Below, one piece after another: positions 8,007 to 17,361 of a stretch of 64,000 nucleotides of DNA. A program made the position numbers and the translations under genes. The stretch comes from Rhodobacter maris. GTDB lineage: Bacteria; Pseudomonadota; Alphaproteobacteria; Rhodobacterales; Rhodobacteraceae. The notes beneath the pieces are model-generated. The model did not search any database, was not told the origin of the DNA, and was given only the letters and a program-made list of their open reading frames with translations. The stretch covers positions 1 through 64,000 of the forward strand of contig NZ_OBMT01000016.1 in NCBI RefSeq assembly GCF_900217815.1. Reading direction: 5' to 3'. How positions within the stretch are numbered: the first letter of the stretch is position 1; every line of letters starts with the position of its first letter.

Positions 8007-8602
8007 GCGCTACGGTGCATATCGTCGATGACGAGGAAAGCCTGCGCGACAGCCTTGCCTTTCTCTTTGCCTCACGCGGCATTGCGGCACGGGTCTGGCC
8101 CTCGGGAGAGGCGATGCTGGCCGCCTGGCCGCTCGCCGATTGCGGCTGTCTGATCCTCGATGTGCGGATGGAGGGGATGTCCGGCCCGCAGCTTCTCGAT
8201 GCCTTGCAGGCGCTTCCCGGGCAACCGCTGGTGCCGCCGGTGATCTTTTTGACCGGCCATGCCGATGTGCCGCTTGCCGTGCAATCGCTGAAATCGGGCG
8301 CATTCGACTTTGTCGAAAAACCCTTCAACGACAATCATATCGTCGACATTGCGCTCTCCGCCATGGCGGCCCATGCCGGACGGCTTGCCGAGGCGCAGGT
8401 GCGCGACGCAGTGGCGGCGCGGCGGGCGAGCCTTTCCGCACGCGAGGCAGAGGTGATGGCACTGATGCTGGAAGGGCTGATGAACAAGCAGATTGCCGAC
8501 AGTCTCGGGATCGCGATGCGCACGGTCGAGGTGCATCGCTCGCGCGTGCTCGCCAAAATGGGCGCGCGCAACATTGCCGATCTGGCGCGAATGATTTCCT
8601 GA
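8003..8602 (+). CDS. dctR: FixJ-family response regulator DctR
   Basis: This response regulator is the partner of DctS and probably activates the divergent dctPQM operon. Of 199 residues, the receiver domain (about 1-120) has the acidic pocket VDDEES, the phospho-acceptor Asp53 in LILDVRMEGM, FLTGHADVP and the conserved lysine in DFVEKPF. A LuxR/FixJ-type helix-turn-helix occupies residues 135-195 (LSAREAEVMALMLEGLMNKQ, then GIAMRTVEVHRSRVLAKMGA). It starts inside the dctS stop codon. R. capsulatus DctR is also of the FixJ type rather than the sigma-54-dependent DctD type of rhizobia, and this match supports the organism assignment. Confidence 0.92.
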   Translation: MSATVHIVDDEESLRDSLAFLFASRGIAARVWPSGEAMLAAWPLADCGCLILDVRMEGMSGPQLLDALQALPGQPLVPPVIFLTGHADVPLAVQSLKSGAFDFVEKPFNDNHIVDIALSAMAAHAGRLAEAQVRDAVAARRASLSAREAEVMALMLEGLMNKQIADSLGIAMRTVEVHRSRVLAKMGARNIADLARMIS

Positions 8603-8633
8603 TTTTCCAAAATTTCGATAAATACCGAAATAC

Positions 8634-9371
8634 TTATTTTCCGGCCAGCACGATCCAGCCAAGCTCCGCCGACGTGGTCAGTTTCGGCACGAAATCGGCG
8701 CTGACCCAGCCCTTGAACTTGTCTTTTGACAGCCGCTTGAAAAAGCCTTTGAGATCGAGCCCGTCAGCGCCCGGCATGCCCCGGTCCGGCGCTGCGGCAA
8801 GGCGGATCAACCGGATCTGCGGCGCGAACCGCTCCCAAAGCGCCAAAGGTGCTGCGCCCAGCGCCACCGCTTCACAGGTGTCGAGCACAAGGCCGAGATT
8901 GGGCGCATTGACAGCCGCCAAGACCTCGGCCACCTGATCATAGCCGGTCAAAAAGTCGCCCGCGGCGTAAGGCGCAATCGCAAAACTCCGCTTTGGCGCC
9001 GCAGCGCAGGCATGGCGCAAATTGGCGACCAGCGGCGCCAGATCCCCCTTCGGCCCGGCACGGATCTCGACCACAGCGGGTTTGAGCACATCGGCGTAAC
9101 GCGCCATGCGCTTGAAATCGCGTGCGAACCGATCTGCCCCGCCCGGCGTGGCCGCATAGCCGGGTGCGGCGCCTGTGTAATTGGGTGGCGGCGCCTCCAT
9201 CGCGGCGAAGGCGAGCCCGTTCATCACCAGCCGGTCGCGCAGCTCTTGCACCGGCCCCTCATAAGGGGACGGCAGCGACACCCCCGAAAACCCCGCCGCC
9301 TGCGCCGCCGAAAACCGCGCGGGCTCGGGAAGTTCGAGAAACAGCGTAGACAGATCCGCCGCCAGCCGCAT
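8634..9371 (-). CDS. TIM-barrel sugar isomerase-like protein (hydroxypyruvate isomerase family)
   Basis: This is a 245-residue protein of the xylose-isomerase-like TIM-barrel superfamily. It begins MRLAADLSTLFLELPEPARF, followed by AAQAAGFSGVSLPSPYEGPV, which resembles hydroxypyruvate isomerase (FPxxxRFxxAxxAGF with the YxxP segment). Further recognisable strands are VVEIRAGPKGD and LGLVLDTCEAVALG. The usual metal-binding E/D/H set is only partly visible, so catalytic competence is uncertain. Its ATG directly abuts the stop of the upstream DUF1285 gene (TGAATG), making a two-gene operon. The reaction and substrate cannot be stated. Confidence 0.65.
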   Translation of the reverse strand: MRLAADLSTLFLELPEPARFSAAQAAGFSGVSLPSPYEGPVQELRDRLVMNGLAFAAMEAPPPNYTGAAPGYAATPGGADRFARDFKRMARYADVLKPAVVEIRAGPKGDLAPLVANLRHACAAAPKRSFAIAPYAAGDFLTGYDQVAEVLAAVNAPNLGLVLDTCEAVALGAAPLALWERFAPQIRLIRLAAAPDRGMPGADGLDLKGFFKRLSKDKFKGWVSADFVPKLTTSAELGWIVLAGK

Positions 9372-9959
9372 TCAGAGATCCGCCATCGGCGTGATCGGAA
9401 AGAACATGCCCTGCGAGCTCAGCCCGAGCCACTCTGCCCCCTCATGGGGCCCCGGCTGCGCCAGATCGACGAGCCGGTAAAACGTCTTGCGGTCGATCCG
9501 TGCCTCAAGCCCGCGGCGCACATGCACATAGGGCCGGGGCTCGCCATCGGCGGCAAATTGCACCCGGATCGGATGCTCGGGCCCTGCGGTGACACGATCT
9601 CCGACATTCGTGAGGAAGGTGAGATCGCCCTCCGAGGCCGTACAATCCACCGCGATAAAGGGCGCATCCGCCACCCGGATCCCCACCTTTTCGACCGGCG
9701 TTACAAGAAAATACTTCCCCTCCTCCACCTTCAGGATCGAAGCGAAGAGCCGCACCAGCGCCTCTCGCCCGATCGGGGTGCCAAGGTAAAACCATGTGCC
9801 ATCGGCGCGGATCTCGATGTCGAGATCGCCGCAAAAGGGCGGGTTCCACAGATGCACGGGCGGCGGCCCCTTGGCCCCCGCCTTTTTTGCCGCGGCGGCC
9901 AATCCCTCGGTGCTCACGGCGGGCTTCACGCTTGTGTGTCTCGTCTCCGGTTCGGTCAT
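9372..9959 (-). CDS. DUF1285 domain protein
   Basis: This 195-residue protein has no assigned biochemical role. The family start is MTEPETRHTSVKPAV at 9959; the frame is open further upstream, but that part is antisense to moxR and is not credible. The conserved core begins at PPVHLWNPPFCGDLDIEI and continues through GTWFYLGTPIGREALVRLFA, EGKYFLVTPVEKVGI and a C-terminal ARIDRKTFYRLVDLA. DUF1285 genes often sit next to moxR in alphaproteobacteria, as here, where the two are divergent with 70 bases between start codons. It is soluble and lacks a signal peptide. Confidence 0.85.
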   Translation of the reverse strand: MTEPETRHTSVKPAVSTEGLAAAAKKAGAKGPPPVHLWNPPFCGDLDIEIRADGTWFYLGTPIGREALVRLFASILKVEEGKYFLVTPVEKVGIRVADAPFIAVDCTASEGDLTFLTNVGDRVTAGPEHPIRVQFAADGEPRPYVHVRRGLEARIDRKTFYRLVDLAQPGPHEGAEWLGLSSQGMFFPITPMADL

Positions 9960-10029
9960 CGGCTCTTTGCGGTTGGTTTGGCTGCGGTTACATGTTGAGG
10001 TGATCCTACCCCGCAACCGGAGCCCTGTC

Positions 10030-11043
10030 ATGAGTGAGACCGAAACCCTCGTCAGTGAAATCGACCGGCTCGGCGCGAAGCTTGGCGAAGCGCGCGCCTC
10101 GGTGAACCGCCGGTTCATCGGCCAGGAGCGGGTGGTGGAGCTGACGCTCGCGGCGATGCTCTCGGGCGGGCATGCGCTGCTGGTCGGCCTGCCGGGGCTG
10201 GGCAAGACGATGCTGGTCGACACGCTCGCCACGGTGATGGGCCTTGCCCCGGCGCGCATCCAGTTCACGCCCGATCTGATGCCCGCCGATATTCTGGGCT
10301 CCGAGGTGCTGGAAACCGCCGCCGATGGCACGCGCGCCTTCCGCTTCCTTGAGGGGCCGATCTTTTGCCAGCTTCTGATGGCCGATGAGATCAACCGCGC
10401 GAGCCCGCGCACGCAATCTGCGCTGTTGCAGGCGATGCAGGAGCGCGAGGTGACGGTGGCAGGCCAGCACCGCCCGCTCGGCCCCCCGTTCCACGTGCTG
10501 GCGACGCAAAACCCGATCGAGCAAGAGGGCACCTATCCGCTGCCCGAGGCGCAGCTTGACCGCTTCCTCGTGCAGGTCGATGTCGATTACCCGACCCGCG
10601 CCACCGAGCGCGATATCCTGCTGGCCACGACCGGGGTCGAGAGTGCCGCCGCGCTGCGGGTGTTTTCCGCCGAAGAGTTGATCGCCGCGCAGGCTCTGGT
10701 GCGGCGGATGCCGGTGGGCGATGGGGTGATCGAGGCGATCCTTGATCTTGTGCGCGCCTGTCGCCCGGGCGAGCCGGAGGCCCGCGCCATCGCCCGCGAG
10801 AGCCTCGCCTGGGGGCCGGGGCCGCGTGCGGCGCAAGCGCTGATGCTCACGGTGCGCGCCCGCGCGCTGCTGAACGGTCGCCTTGCGCCCTCAGTGGCCG
10901 ATGTCGCGGCCCTCGCGCGCCCGGTGCTCTCGCACCGCATGGCGCTCACCTTCGCCGCCCGCGCCCGCGGCGAAACCCTCTCGGAAATCATCGCCCGGGT
11001 CGTGACCGAGGTGCTCGGCGAGGCGGCCGAGCAGGCTGCGTGA
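10030..11043 (+). CDS. MoxR-family AAA+ ATPase
   Basis: This AAA+ chaperone-like ATPase of the MoxR class is thought to help assemble or activate partner complexes, usually with von Willebrand A-domain proteins. The protein is 337 residues from the ATG at 10030. Motifs: RFIGQERVVELTLAAMLSGG, Walker A GLPGLGKT, the family-typical RIQFTPDLMPADILGSEVL, Walker B LLMADEINRA with SPRTQSALLQAMQEREVTVAG, sensor 1 VLATQNPIEQEGTYPLPEAQ and a lid domain at residues 230-330. The TGA stop overlaps the GTG of the DUF58 gene, so translation is coupled. The typical MoxR-DUF58-BatA order is intact. Confidence 0.93.
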   Translation: MSETETLVSEIDRLGAKLGEARASVNRRFIGQERVVELTLAAMLSGGHALLVGLPGLGKTMLVDTLATVMGLAPARIQFTPDLMPADILGSEVLETAADGTRAFRFLEGPIFCQLLMADEINRASPRTQSALLQAMQEREVTVAGQHRPLGPPFHVLATQNPIEQEGTYPLPEAQLDRFLVQVDVDYPTRATERDILLATTGVESAAALRVFSAEELIAAQALVRRMPVGDGVIEAILDLVRACRPGEPEARAIARESLAWGPGPRAAQALMLTVRARALLNGRLAPSVADVAALARPVLSHRMALTFAARARGETLSEIIARVVTEVLGEAAEQAA

Positions 11044-11948
11044 GCGAGCCCTTGCAGGACGCGGCGGCGCGCGAAATGCGCCGCGCCGCCGAAGCGGAAG
11101 CGGCGGCGCTTCCGGCGCTGTTGATTGCTGCCGAACATCTGGCAAGCACGGTGCAGATGGGCAGCCACGGTCGGCGCCGCGCCGGGGCGGGCGAGGAATT
11201 CTGGCAGTATCGCCCCGCCCATTCCGGCGATGCCGCCCGCTTTGTCGACTGGCGCCGCTCCGCGCGCTCCGACACGCAATTCGTGCGTGATCGTGAAATG
11301 CAAAACGCGCAATCGCTCCATCTCTGGGTCGATCCCTCCGCCGCGATGCGCTTTACCGGCGCCGCCTCCGGGCGCGCGGCCCGGCCCGAAAAACGCGATC
11401 GCGCCCGGCTTCTGGCCCTTGCGCTGGCCATTTCGGCGCTGCGCGCGGGCGAGCGCGTGGGGCTGGCAACCGCGCTGGTGCCGCCACGCCCCGGGCGGGC
11501 GCAGCTTCTGACCCTGGCCGAGGCGCTTGGCGCCGAGGCCGAAGCGGCGGATTACGGCACCCCCGATCTTTCCGCCGTGAACCCGCAGGCCGAAGCGGTT
11601 CTGCTCTCCGATTTTCTGGGAGAAATCACTGCGCTCGAAACCGCACTTCTTGGCGCGGCCGAGCGCGGCATCCGCGGCGCGCTCTTGCAGGTACTCGACC
11701 CCGCGGAGGAGGATTTCCCCTTCGACGGGCGCACGATCTTCACCTCGATGGCAGGCGCACTCCGGTTCGAGACGCGCGAGGCGGCAGGGCTGAGGGCGCG
11801 GTACCGCGACCGGCTCGCCGAGCGGCGCGACCGGCTTGCACGGCTGGCGGGCAAGGCGGGCTGGGCGTTTTCGACCCATCACACAGGCGCCCCTGCGCAG
11901 GGGGCGCTTTTGTGGCTGCATGGCGCGCTCTCGGGGGGCTGGCGATGA
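11040..11948 (+). CDS. DUF58 domain protein
   Basis: This 302-residue soluble protein of the DUF58 family has a vWA-related fold and is the usual partner of MoxR. The conserved block is GRRRAGAGEEFWQYRPAHSG, then DAARFVDWRRSARSD and a degenerate MIDAS-like segment LHLWVDPSAAMRF at about residue 95. The N-terminal helices HLASTVQMGSHG match the family. It starts with GTG overlapping the moxR stop (GTGA) and ends inside the ATG of the next gene (ATGA). In studied systems these proteins form MoxR-dependent complexes in stress or envelope maintenance; the specific role here is unknown. Confidence 0.9.
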   Translation: MSEPLQDAAAREMRRAAEAEAAALPALLIAAEHLASTVQMGSHGRRRAGAGEEFWQYRPAHSGDAARFVDWRRSARSDTQFVRDREMQNAQSLHLWVDPSAAMRFTGAASGRAARPEKRDRARLLALALAISALRAGERVGLATALVPPRPGRAQLLTLAEALGAEAEAADYGTPDLSAVNPQAEAVLLSDFLGEITALETALLGAAERGIRGALLQVLDPAEEDFPFDGRTIFTSMAGALRFETREAAGLRARYRDRLAERRDRLARLAGKAGWAFSTHHTGAPAQGALLWLHGALSGGWR

Positions 11949-14686
11949 CAGGTTTCGGCCCCATCGGCTTTACGGCGCCATGGCTTTTGCTTGCGCTTCT
12001 CGCCTTGCCGCTGTTGTGGCTCCTGCTCCGGGCGGTTCCACCTGCGCCGGTGCGCCGCCGCTTTCCCGGTGTTGTGCTGCTGCTCGGGCTGAAAGACGAG
12101 GCGAGCCAAGCCGAGCGCACGCCCTGGTGGCTTTTGCTGCTGCGCATGCTCGCGCTTGCCGCGGCAATCATCGGCTTCGCGGGGCCGGTGCTGAACCCTG
12201 AGCCGATCTCCGCGGCGCAAAATGGCCCGCTCGTGATCCTTGAGGATGGAAGCTGGGCCTCGGCGCCGGGCTGGCCGCGCCGGATCGAACGGATCACCCG
12301 CGCCTTGAGCGCGGCCGAGGCGGCAGGCCGCCCGGTGGCGCTGATCAATCTCTCCGATCCGCCCCCCGCGCCGCCGCCGTTTTCCCGCGCAGAGGACATC
12401 CGCGCCACCCTTCCCGGGGTCAAACCGGAGCCGTGGGAACCGGCAGTTGATCTCGTGGCCGCGCAAATCCTGCCCGCCGGGCGGTTTGAAACACTCTGGC
12501 TCTCCGATGGCCTCGACCGGGCGAGCCGCGCCGCGCTGCAACATGCGGTGACCGACCGCGGCCCCGTGAACGTTTGGCAACCCGCCGCCCCGGTGATCGC
12601 CCTTGGCACGGCGGCGGTCGACGGCACCGGGCTCGTGCTCCCGGTGCAAGCCTCGATCCCCGTTTCCCGCACCCTCGACGCGGTCGCGTTCGGGCTCGAC
12701 CCGGCGGGGCGCGAGCGGGAGCTTGCGCGCGAGGTCGTCAGCCTCGAGGCCTCGACCTCGGCCCAGATCCGCTTCGATCTGCCCCCGGAACTGCGCAACC
12801 GCATCACCCGTTTCGAGCTTGCCGGGCTGCGCTCGGCGGGCGCCGTCAGCCTCACCGACGATGCGCAAAAGCGCCGCAAGGTGGCGCTGATCTCGCCCTC
12901 CACCGCGCGCGAGGGGCTCGAACTCCTCGCTCCCACCCATTACCTGCACCAGGCCCTCGCGCCGAGCACCGATCTGATCGAGGCGACGCTTTCGGATGCG
13001 CTGGCCGTCAGGCCAGACGTGATCATCCTCGCCGATATCGGCGCGGTAGCCGAGGCTGATGCGCTCTCCAAATGGGTCGACGAAGGCGGCTTGCTGATCC
13101 GCTTTGCCGGGCCGCGCCTTGCCGTTGCCGAAACCGCAGGCGATCCGCTTTTGCCGGTGCCGCTGCGGCAGGGCGGGCGCGCGGTGGGCGGCACGATGAG
13201 CTGGGGCGAGCCGCGCCGGATCGCGGCTTTCCCGGAGAGCTCGCCCTTCGCGGGCCTCGCCGTGCCCGAGGAAGTGACGGTGCGCGAACAGGTGATGGCC
13301 GAGCCCGGCCCAGACCTCGCCCGCCATACGATCGCCGCTCTCGCCGACGGCACACCGCTGGTCACGCGCGCCGCTTTTGGTCAGGGTCAGATCGTGCTCT
13401 TCCATATCACAGCGAATGCCGAGTGGTCGAACCTGCCGCTTTCGGGCCTCTTTCCGCAAATGCTCGAGCGGCTTTCGGTGCTTTCCCGCCCCGCGGCGCC
13501 CGCCGCCGAGGATCTGGCAGGGCAGATCTTCACACCGCTGAAGCGGCTCGACGGCTTTGGCGCGCTGACCCCCGCCGAGGCGGCTGCGGGCGTGCCCGGG
13601 GCCGCGTTGGCAGAGGGCCCGCCCGGCCCCGGCCTGCCGCCCGGGCTCTATCGCAGCGAGGATCGGCTGCTGGCGCTGAACGCGCTGCCGCCGGGCCGCC
13701 AGCTTGCCCCCGCCGTCTGGCCCGCCGGGGTGAGGCTGGAAGACGAAGCCACCCCGCGCGAAACGTCGCTTGCAGGCCCGCTGCTGGCGGCTGCGCTGGC
13801 CGCTTTGCTGCTGGACCTTCTCGCCACACTCGCCCTGTCGGGTCGGCTCCGGGGGGCGCGGGCGCTGGCGCTCGTCGCGCTCACACTGGCTGTGGCGCCA
13901 ATGGATCTGCGCGCCGAAGAAGGCGCGATGGACATAGACCGGGCTCTGGCTGCGGCGGAGAATGTGGTGCTTGCCTATATGCCCTCGGGCGATGCGCAGG
14001 TCGATGACATTGCGCGCAGCGGGCTCTACGGGTTGAGCCAGATCCTCACCCGGCGCACCACCGTCGAACCCTCTGCGCCGATGGCGATCGACCTTGAGCA
14101 TGATGAGCTCGCGCTTTTCACGCTGATCTACTGGCCGGTAACGGAGACCGCGCCGATGCCCTCGCCGCAAGGCTACGCAAAGCTCAACCGATTCCTGCGC
14201 AGCGGCGGCTTGATCCTTTTTGACACCCGAGATGCCGACCTCGCCGGGCTCGGTTCGGCGACCGGCGCGGGGCGGCGGCTGCAGGCGCTGGCCGCGCCGC
14301 TCGACATTCCGCCGCTTGAACCCCTGCCGCCCGATCATGTGCTGACCCGCACCTTCTATCTGCTGCAGGCCATGCCCGGCCGCTACGATGGCCCGGTCTG
14401 GGTCGAAGCGGCGCCGCCCGACGCCGCGCAGGCCGAGGGGATGCCGTTTCGCAACCTCAACGACGGGGTGAGCCCGGTGGTGATCGGCGGCAATGACTGG
14501 GCATCGGCCTGGGCTGTCGACCAGACCGGCCAGCCGATGTTCCCGGTCGGGCGCGGCTCGGCCGGCGAGCGGCAGCGCGAGATCGCCTGGCGCTTCGGCG
14601 TGAATCTCGTGATGTATGTGCTCACCGGCAATTACAAATCTGATCAGGTCCATGTGCCCGCGCTGCTGGAAAGGCTCGGCCAATGA
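11945..14686 (+). CDS. BatA-like membrane protein with C-terminal DUF4159 domain
   Basis: This is a 913-residue inner-membrane protein. It begins with two helices typical of the BatA N-terminal domain (TAPWLLLALLALPLLWLLLR, then PWWLLLLRMLALAAAIIGFAG with the conserved GPVLNPEP), followed by a large periplasmic region at about 90-600. Two further hydrophobic stretches near residue 620 (LAGPLLAAALAALLLDLLATL) and 645 precede a DUF4159 domain (about 665-910) with LIYWPVTETAPMPS, RSGGLILFDTRDADLAG and LNDGVSPVVIGGNDWASAWA. The ATG at 11945 overlaps the upstream stop. The fusion of BatA-type and DUF4159 regions is common in alphaproteobacterial moxR operons. Function is unknown. Confidence 0.88.
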   Translation: MTGFGPIGFTAPWLLLALLALPLLWLLLRAVPPAPVRRRFPGVVLLLGLKDEASQAERTPWWLLLLRMLALAAAIIGFAGPVLNPEPISAAQNGPLVILEDGSWASAPGWPRRIERITRALSAAEAAGRPVALINLSDPPPAPPPFSRAEDIRATLPGVKPEPWEPAVDLVAAQILPAGRFETLWLSDGLDRASRAALQHAVTDRGPVNVWQPAAPVIALGTAAVDGTGLVLPVQASIPVSRTLDAVAFGLDPAGRERELAREVVSLEASTSAQIRFDLPPELRNRITRFELAGLRSAGAVSLTDDAQKRRKVALISPSTAREGLELLAPTHYLHQALAPSTDLIEATLSDALAVRPDVIILADIGAVAEADALSKWVDEGGLLIRFAGPRLAVAETAGDPLLPVPLRQGGRAVGGTMSWGEPRRIAAFPESSPFAGLAVPEEVTVREQVMAEPGPDLARHTIAALADGTPLVTRAAFGQGQIVLFHITANAEWSNLPLSGLFPQMLERLSVLSRPAAPAAEDLAGQIFTPLKRLDGFGALTPAEAAAGVPGAALAEGPPGPGLPPGLYRSEDRLLALNALPPGRQLAPAVWPAGVRLEDEATPRETSLAGPLLAAALAALLLDLLATLALSGRLRGARALALVALTLAVAPMDLRAEEGAMDIDRALAAAENVVLAYMPSGDAQVDDIARSGLYGLSQILTRRTTVEPSAPMAIDLEHDELALFTLIYWPVTETAPMPSPQGYAKLNRFLRSGGLILFDTRDADLAGLGSATGAGRRLQALAAPLDIPPLEPLPPDHVLTRTFYLLQAMPGRYDGPVWVEAAPPDAAQAEGMPFRNLNDGVSPVVIGGNDWASAWAVDQTGQPMFPVGRGSAGERQREIAWRFGVNLVMYVLTGNYKSDQVHVPALLERLGQ

Positions 14687-16773
14687 CGGGGAGCAGCCTC
14701 ACTTTCGCACCGCTGCTGCCCTGGCCGGTTCTGGCTGCGGCGGCGGCTCTGGCGTTCGGCCTTGTCACCTTTGCGCTCTGGCGCGGGTTGAGGGGCTGGG
14801 CATTGCGGGGCCTGGCCGCAGCGGTGCTGCTGGCGGCGCTTGCGCAACCCGCACTCCAGAGCGAACAGAAGCACCCCCTTTCCGACATCGTGCTGCTCGT
14901 CGACGACCGCACCGCCTCGCAGACGCTTTCGGACCGGGCCGCGCAGACCGATGCGGCGGTGGCGAAGCTTACCGCCGAGATTGAAGCTTTGCCCGAGACC
15001 GAACTGCGCCGGGTCACGCTCCCCGACGCGCCGGGAAACGGCGGCACCGAACTTGGCGCGGCATTGACCGAGGCGCTGGCCGCCGAGCCGCGCGGACGCG
15101 TTGCCGGCGTGCTCGTCGTGTCGGACGGGCGTCTTCATGACCCGGAAGCGCTCCCCGTCAGCCCGGCGCCGTTGCATCTTTTGCGCACCGGGCACGGCAC
15201 CGACTGGGACCGCAGGCTCGTCATCGAAACAGCCCCCGCCTTCGGCATCATCGGTGAGGAAACAGCGATCCGGCTGAAGATCGAGGATAGCGGCGCCGTG
15301 CCTGCCGCGGTCGGCCGGATGGCGCAGCTGTCCATCGCCATCGATGGCGGCACGGAAAAAAGCTACACTGTCGAGGTCGGGCAGGATCTCGAATTGCCGC
15401 TCACGCTCGACCACGGCGGGCAGAATGTGGTGCAATTCACGCTGGCACCGACGCCGGGCGAGCTGACCACGCGCAACAATTCAGCGGTGGTACAGATCAA
15501 CGGCGTGCGCGACCGGCTGCGGGTGCTGCTCGTATCGGGCCAACCGCATGCGGGTGAACGCACCTGGCGCAACCTGCTCAAATCCGACGCGGGCGTCGAT
15601 CTGGTGCATTTCACCATCCTGCGCCCGACCGAAAAGCACGACGGCGTGCCGGTGACAGAACTCTCGCTGATCGCCTTCCCGACGCAAGAACTGTTCCTCG
15701 ACAAGATCGACGAGTTCGACCTGATCATCTTTGATCGCTATGCCACGCGCGGCATCCTGCCCGCCTCCTATTTCGCCAATATTCGCGCCTATGTGGAGCG
15801 CGGCGGGGCGGTGCTGGTCTCCGCCGGGCCGGAATTCGCGACTGTCCAGAGCCTCTGGCAGACCCCTCTGGGCGAGATCCTCCCCGCCCGGCCCACCGGT
15901 CGCGTGCTCTCGGAGCCCTATCTGCCGCGCCCGACCACGCTTGGCCTGCGCCATCCGGTGACGGCGGGGCTTGAGGGGGCGCCACCGGTCTCGGGCGATC
16001 CTGGCAAGGATCATTGGGGCCGCTGGCTGCGCCAGATCGAGCTTTCGAACGCGACCGGCGAGGTGGTGATGCAGGGGGCCGAGGGCGCGCCGCTGCTGGT
16101 GCTCGCACGAGAGGGCAAGGGACGGGTGGCGCTTCTGGGGTCGGATCACGCCTGGCTCTGGGATCGCGGCTATGAGGGCGGCGGGCCGCAACTGGAACTG
16201 CTGCGCCGCATCGCGCATTGGGCGATGCAGGAACCGGATCTGGAGGAAGAGGCGCTTCAGGTGGAGATCGAACCCGGCACGCTGGGGCTCACCGTGACCC
16301 GGCGCACTATGAAGGATGAGGTCGGCCCGCTCAGCATCACCCTTCCCGATGGCAGCACCGCGGAACTCACCCTATCCGAAGTCGAGCCGGGACGGTTTGC
16401 GGCGCGATGGCAGGCGCCCTCCGAAGGGCTTTACCGGCTCGCACAAGACGATCTTGAGCGCGTTGTGGCGCTGGGGCCTGCAAGCCCGAAGGAATTCGAG
16501 GATCCGGTCGCCTCGGCGGCCCCACTCGCCGCCGCACTCGCCGCCTCGGGAGGCGCCGATACACCTCTTGAAGGCGGCATTCCGGCAGTGCGGCAAGTGC
16601 GCGAGGGCAAGCCTGCCGCGGGGCGCGGCTGGATCGGCATCACCCCGCGGCAGGCCGAGGAAGTGACCGGGATCCGCCGCGGCGATCTGCTGCCGGGCTG
16701 GGCCTGGCTGATGCTCGCCGCGGCCCTCAGCCTGGCTGCCTGGCGGCTCGAGGGGCTGCGGCGCGACGGTTAA
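14683..16773 (+). CDS. membrane-anchored protein of the moxR operon, glutamine-amidotransferase-like fold
   Basis: This 696-residue protein has one hydrophobic pair near the N-terminus (LPWPVLAAAAALAFGLVTFAL and LRGLAAAVLLAALAQPAL) and one C-terminal helix (LLPGWAWLMLAAALSLAAWRL), with a long periplasmic part between. A segment reading SDIVLLVDDRTAS at about residue 67 resembles a vWA strand with a partial MIDAS. The region around residues 340-520 (FDLIIFDRYATRGILP, VERGGAVLVSAGPEFA, GKGRVALLGSDHAWLWDRGY) resembles class-I glutamine-amidotransferase-like folds without a catalytic triad. It starts in the stop codon of the previous gene (ATGA) and ends the operon; its stop overlaps the convergent DUF1489 gene by four bases. 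Confidence 0.8.
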   Translation: MTGSSLTFAPLLPWPVLAAAAALAFGLVTFALWRGLRGWALRGLAAAVLLAALAQPALQSEQKHPLSDIVLLVDDRTASQTLSDRAAQTDAAVAKLTAEIEALPETELRRVTLPDAPGNGGTELGAALTEALAAEPRGRVAGVLVVSDGRLHDPEALPVSPAPLHLLRTGHGTDWDRRLVIETAPAFGIIGEETAIRLKIEDSGAVPAAVGRMAQLSIAIDGGTEKSYTVEVGQDLELPLTLDHGGQNVVQFTLAPTPGELTTRNNSAVVQINGVRDRLRVLLVSGQPHAGERTWRNLLKSDAGVDLVHFTILRPTEKHDGVPVTELSLIAFPTQELFLDKIDEFDLIIFDRYATRGILPASYFANIRAYVERGGAVLVSAGPEFATVQSLWQTPLGEILPARPTGRVLSEPYLPRPTTLGLRHPVTAGLEGAPPVSGDPGKDHWGRWLRQIELSNATGEVVMQGAEGAPLLVLAREGKGRVALLGSDHAWLWDRGYEGGGPQLELLRRIAHWAMQEPDLEEEALQVEIEPGTLGLTVTRRTMKDEVGPLSITLPDGSTAELTLSEVEPGRFAARWQAPSEGLYRLAQDDLERVVALGPASPKEFEDPVASAAPLAAALAASGGADTPLEGGIPAVRQVREGKPAAGRGWIGITPRQAEEVTGIRRGDLLPGWAWLMLAAALSLAAWRLEGLRRDG

Positions 16774-17183
16774 CGCAGGCCGATTTCCGAAAGCGCCGCC
16801 TGCAGATCCCGCGGCAGGGTGGCCTCTGCCTCCCGCCCGGCGGGCAGGTCACGCGGCGCATCCGCGGCGGGGAAATAGCGCCAGCCCTGAAACGGGCGGC
16901 GGGGCATCGCCTCGGTGCGGATCACCGTGCGGTCAAGCACGAATGCGCAGCGCGAAATGCCATCGGCTCCCGTCACAGGCGCAAGATCCAGGATTCTCTG
17001 ACGCGCCAGAATCACCCCTTTGATCACCCAGTAGAGCGATCCGCCATCGAGCACTTCTTCGGCGCGCTTGGGCCACATCCGGGTGATATGCCGCGCCGGA
17101 CCCGTCCCGTAATGCGCCTTTTGCCAGTCCAGCAGATCCTCGACGCTGTCCGCGCCGACACAAAGTTTCAGCAGGTGAATCAT
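16770..17183 (-). CDS. DUF1489 family protein
   Basis: This 137-residue soluble protein, widespread and conserved in alphaproteobacteria, has no known function. The ATG at 17183 gives the family start MIHLLKLCVGADSVEDLLDW; an upstream in-frame start would add 16 residues not seen in the family. Conserved parts are ITRMWPKRAEEVLDGGSLYW, VIKGVILARQRIL and CAFVLDRTVIRTEAMPRRPF, followed by QGWRYF. It is transcribed toward the moxR operon and divergently from nrdJ. Confidence 0.9.
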   Translation of the reverse strand: MIHLLKLCVGADSVEDLLDWQKAHYGTGPARHITRMWPKRAEEVLDGGSLYWVIKGVILARQRILDLAPVTGADGISRCAFVLDRTVIRTEAMPRRPFQGWRYFPAADAPRDLPAGREAEATLPRDLQAALSEIGLR

Positions 17184-17361
17184 CGAAGCCCCCTTCGCCC
17201 CAGATCTAGGACGAAGCCCCCCGGGCAGCAACCGGGCTTTCCGTCTGGTCTCCGGAGGTCATACGCGGTATGGTGGGTGCCCGCCCCGGTTGCACCAGAT
17301 GTTCCGGGGCTTTCCCTTTCGCAACCATCCGCGCTGACCGCCCAGACAAACCGAGGAACAG

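Noticed and set aside
11879-14683. A 934-codon minus-strand frame opposite the BatA/DUF4159 gene
   Set aside because: Same codon-bias artefact; there is no domain, and the plus-strand reading has coupled neighbours and membrane segments.
17184-17361. Possible cobalamin riboswitch or NrdR box upstream of the B12-dependent reductase
   Set aside because: I looked for a B12-box-like core and for paired NrdR-type palindromes and found neither; only ordinary GC-rich sequence is present.
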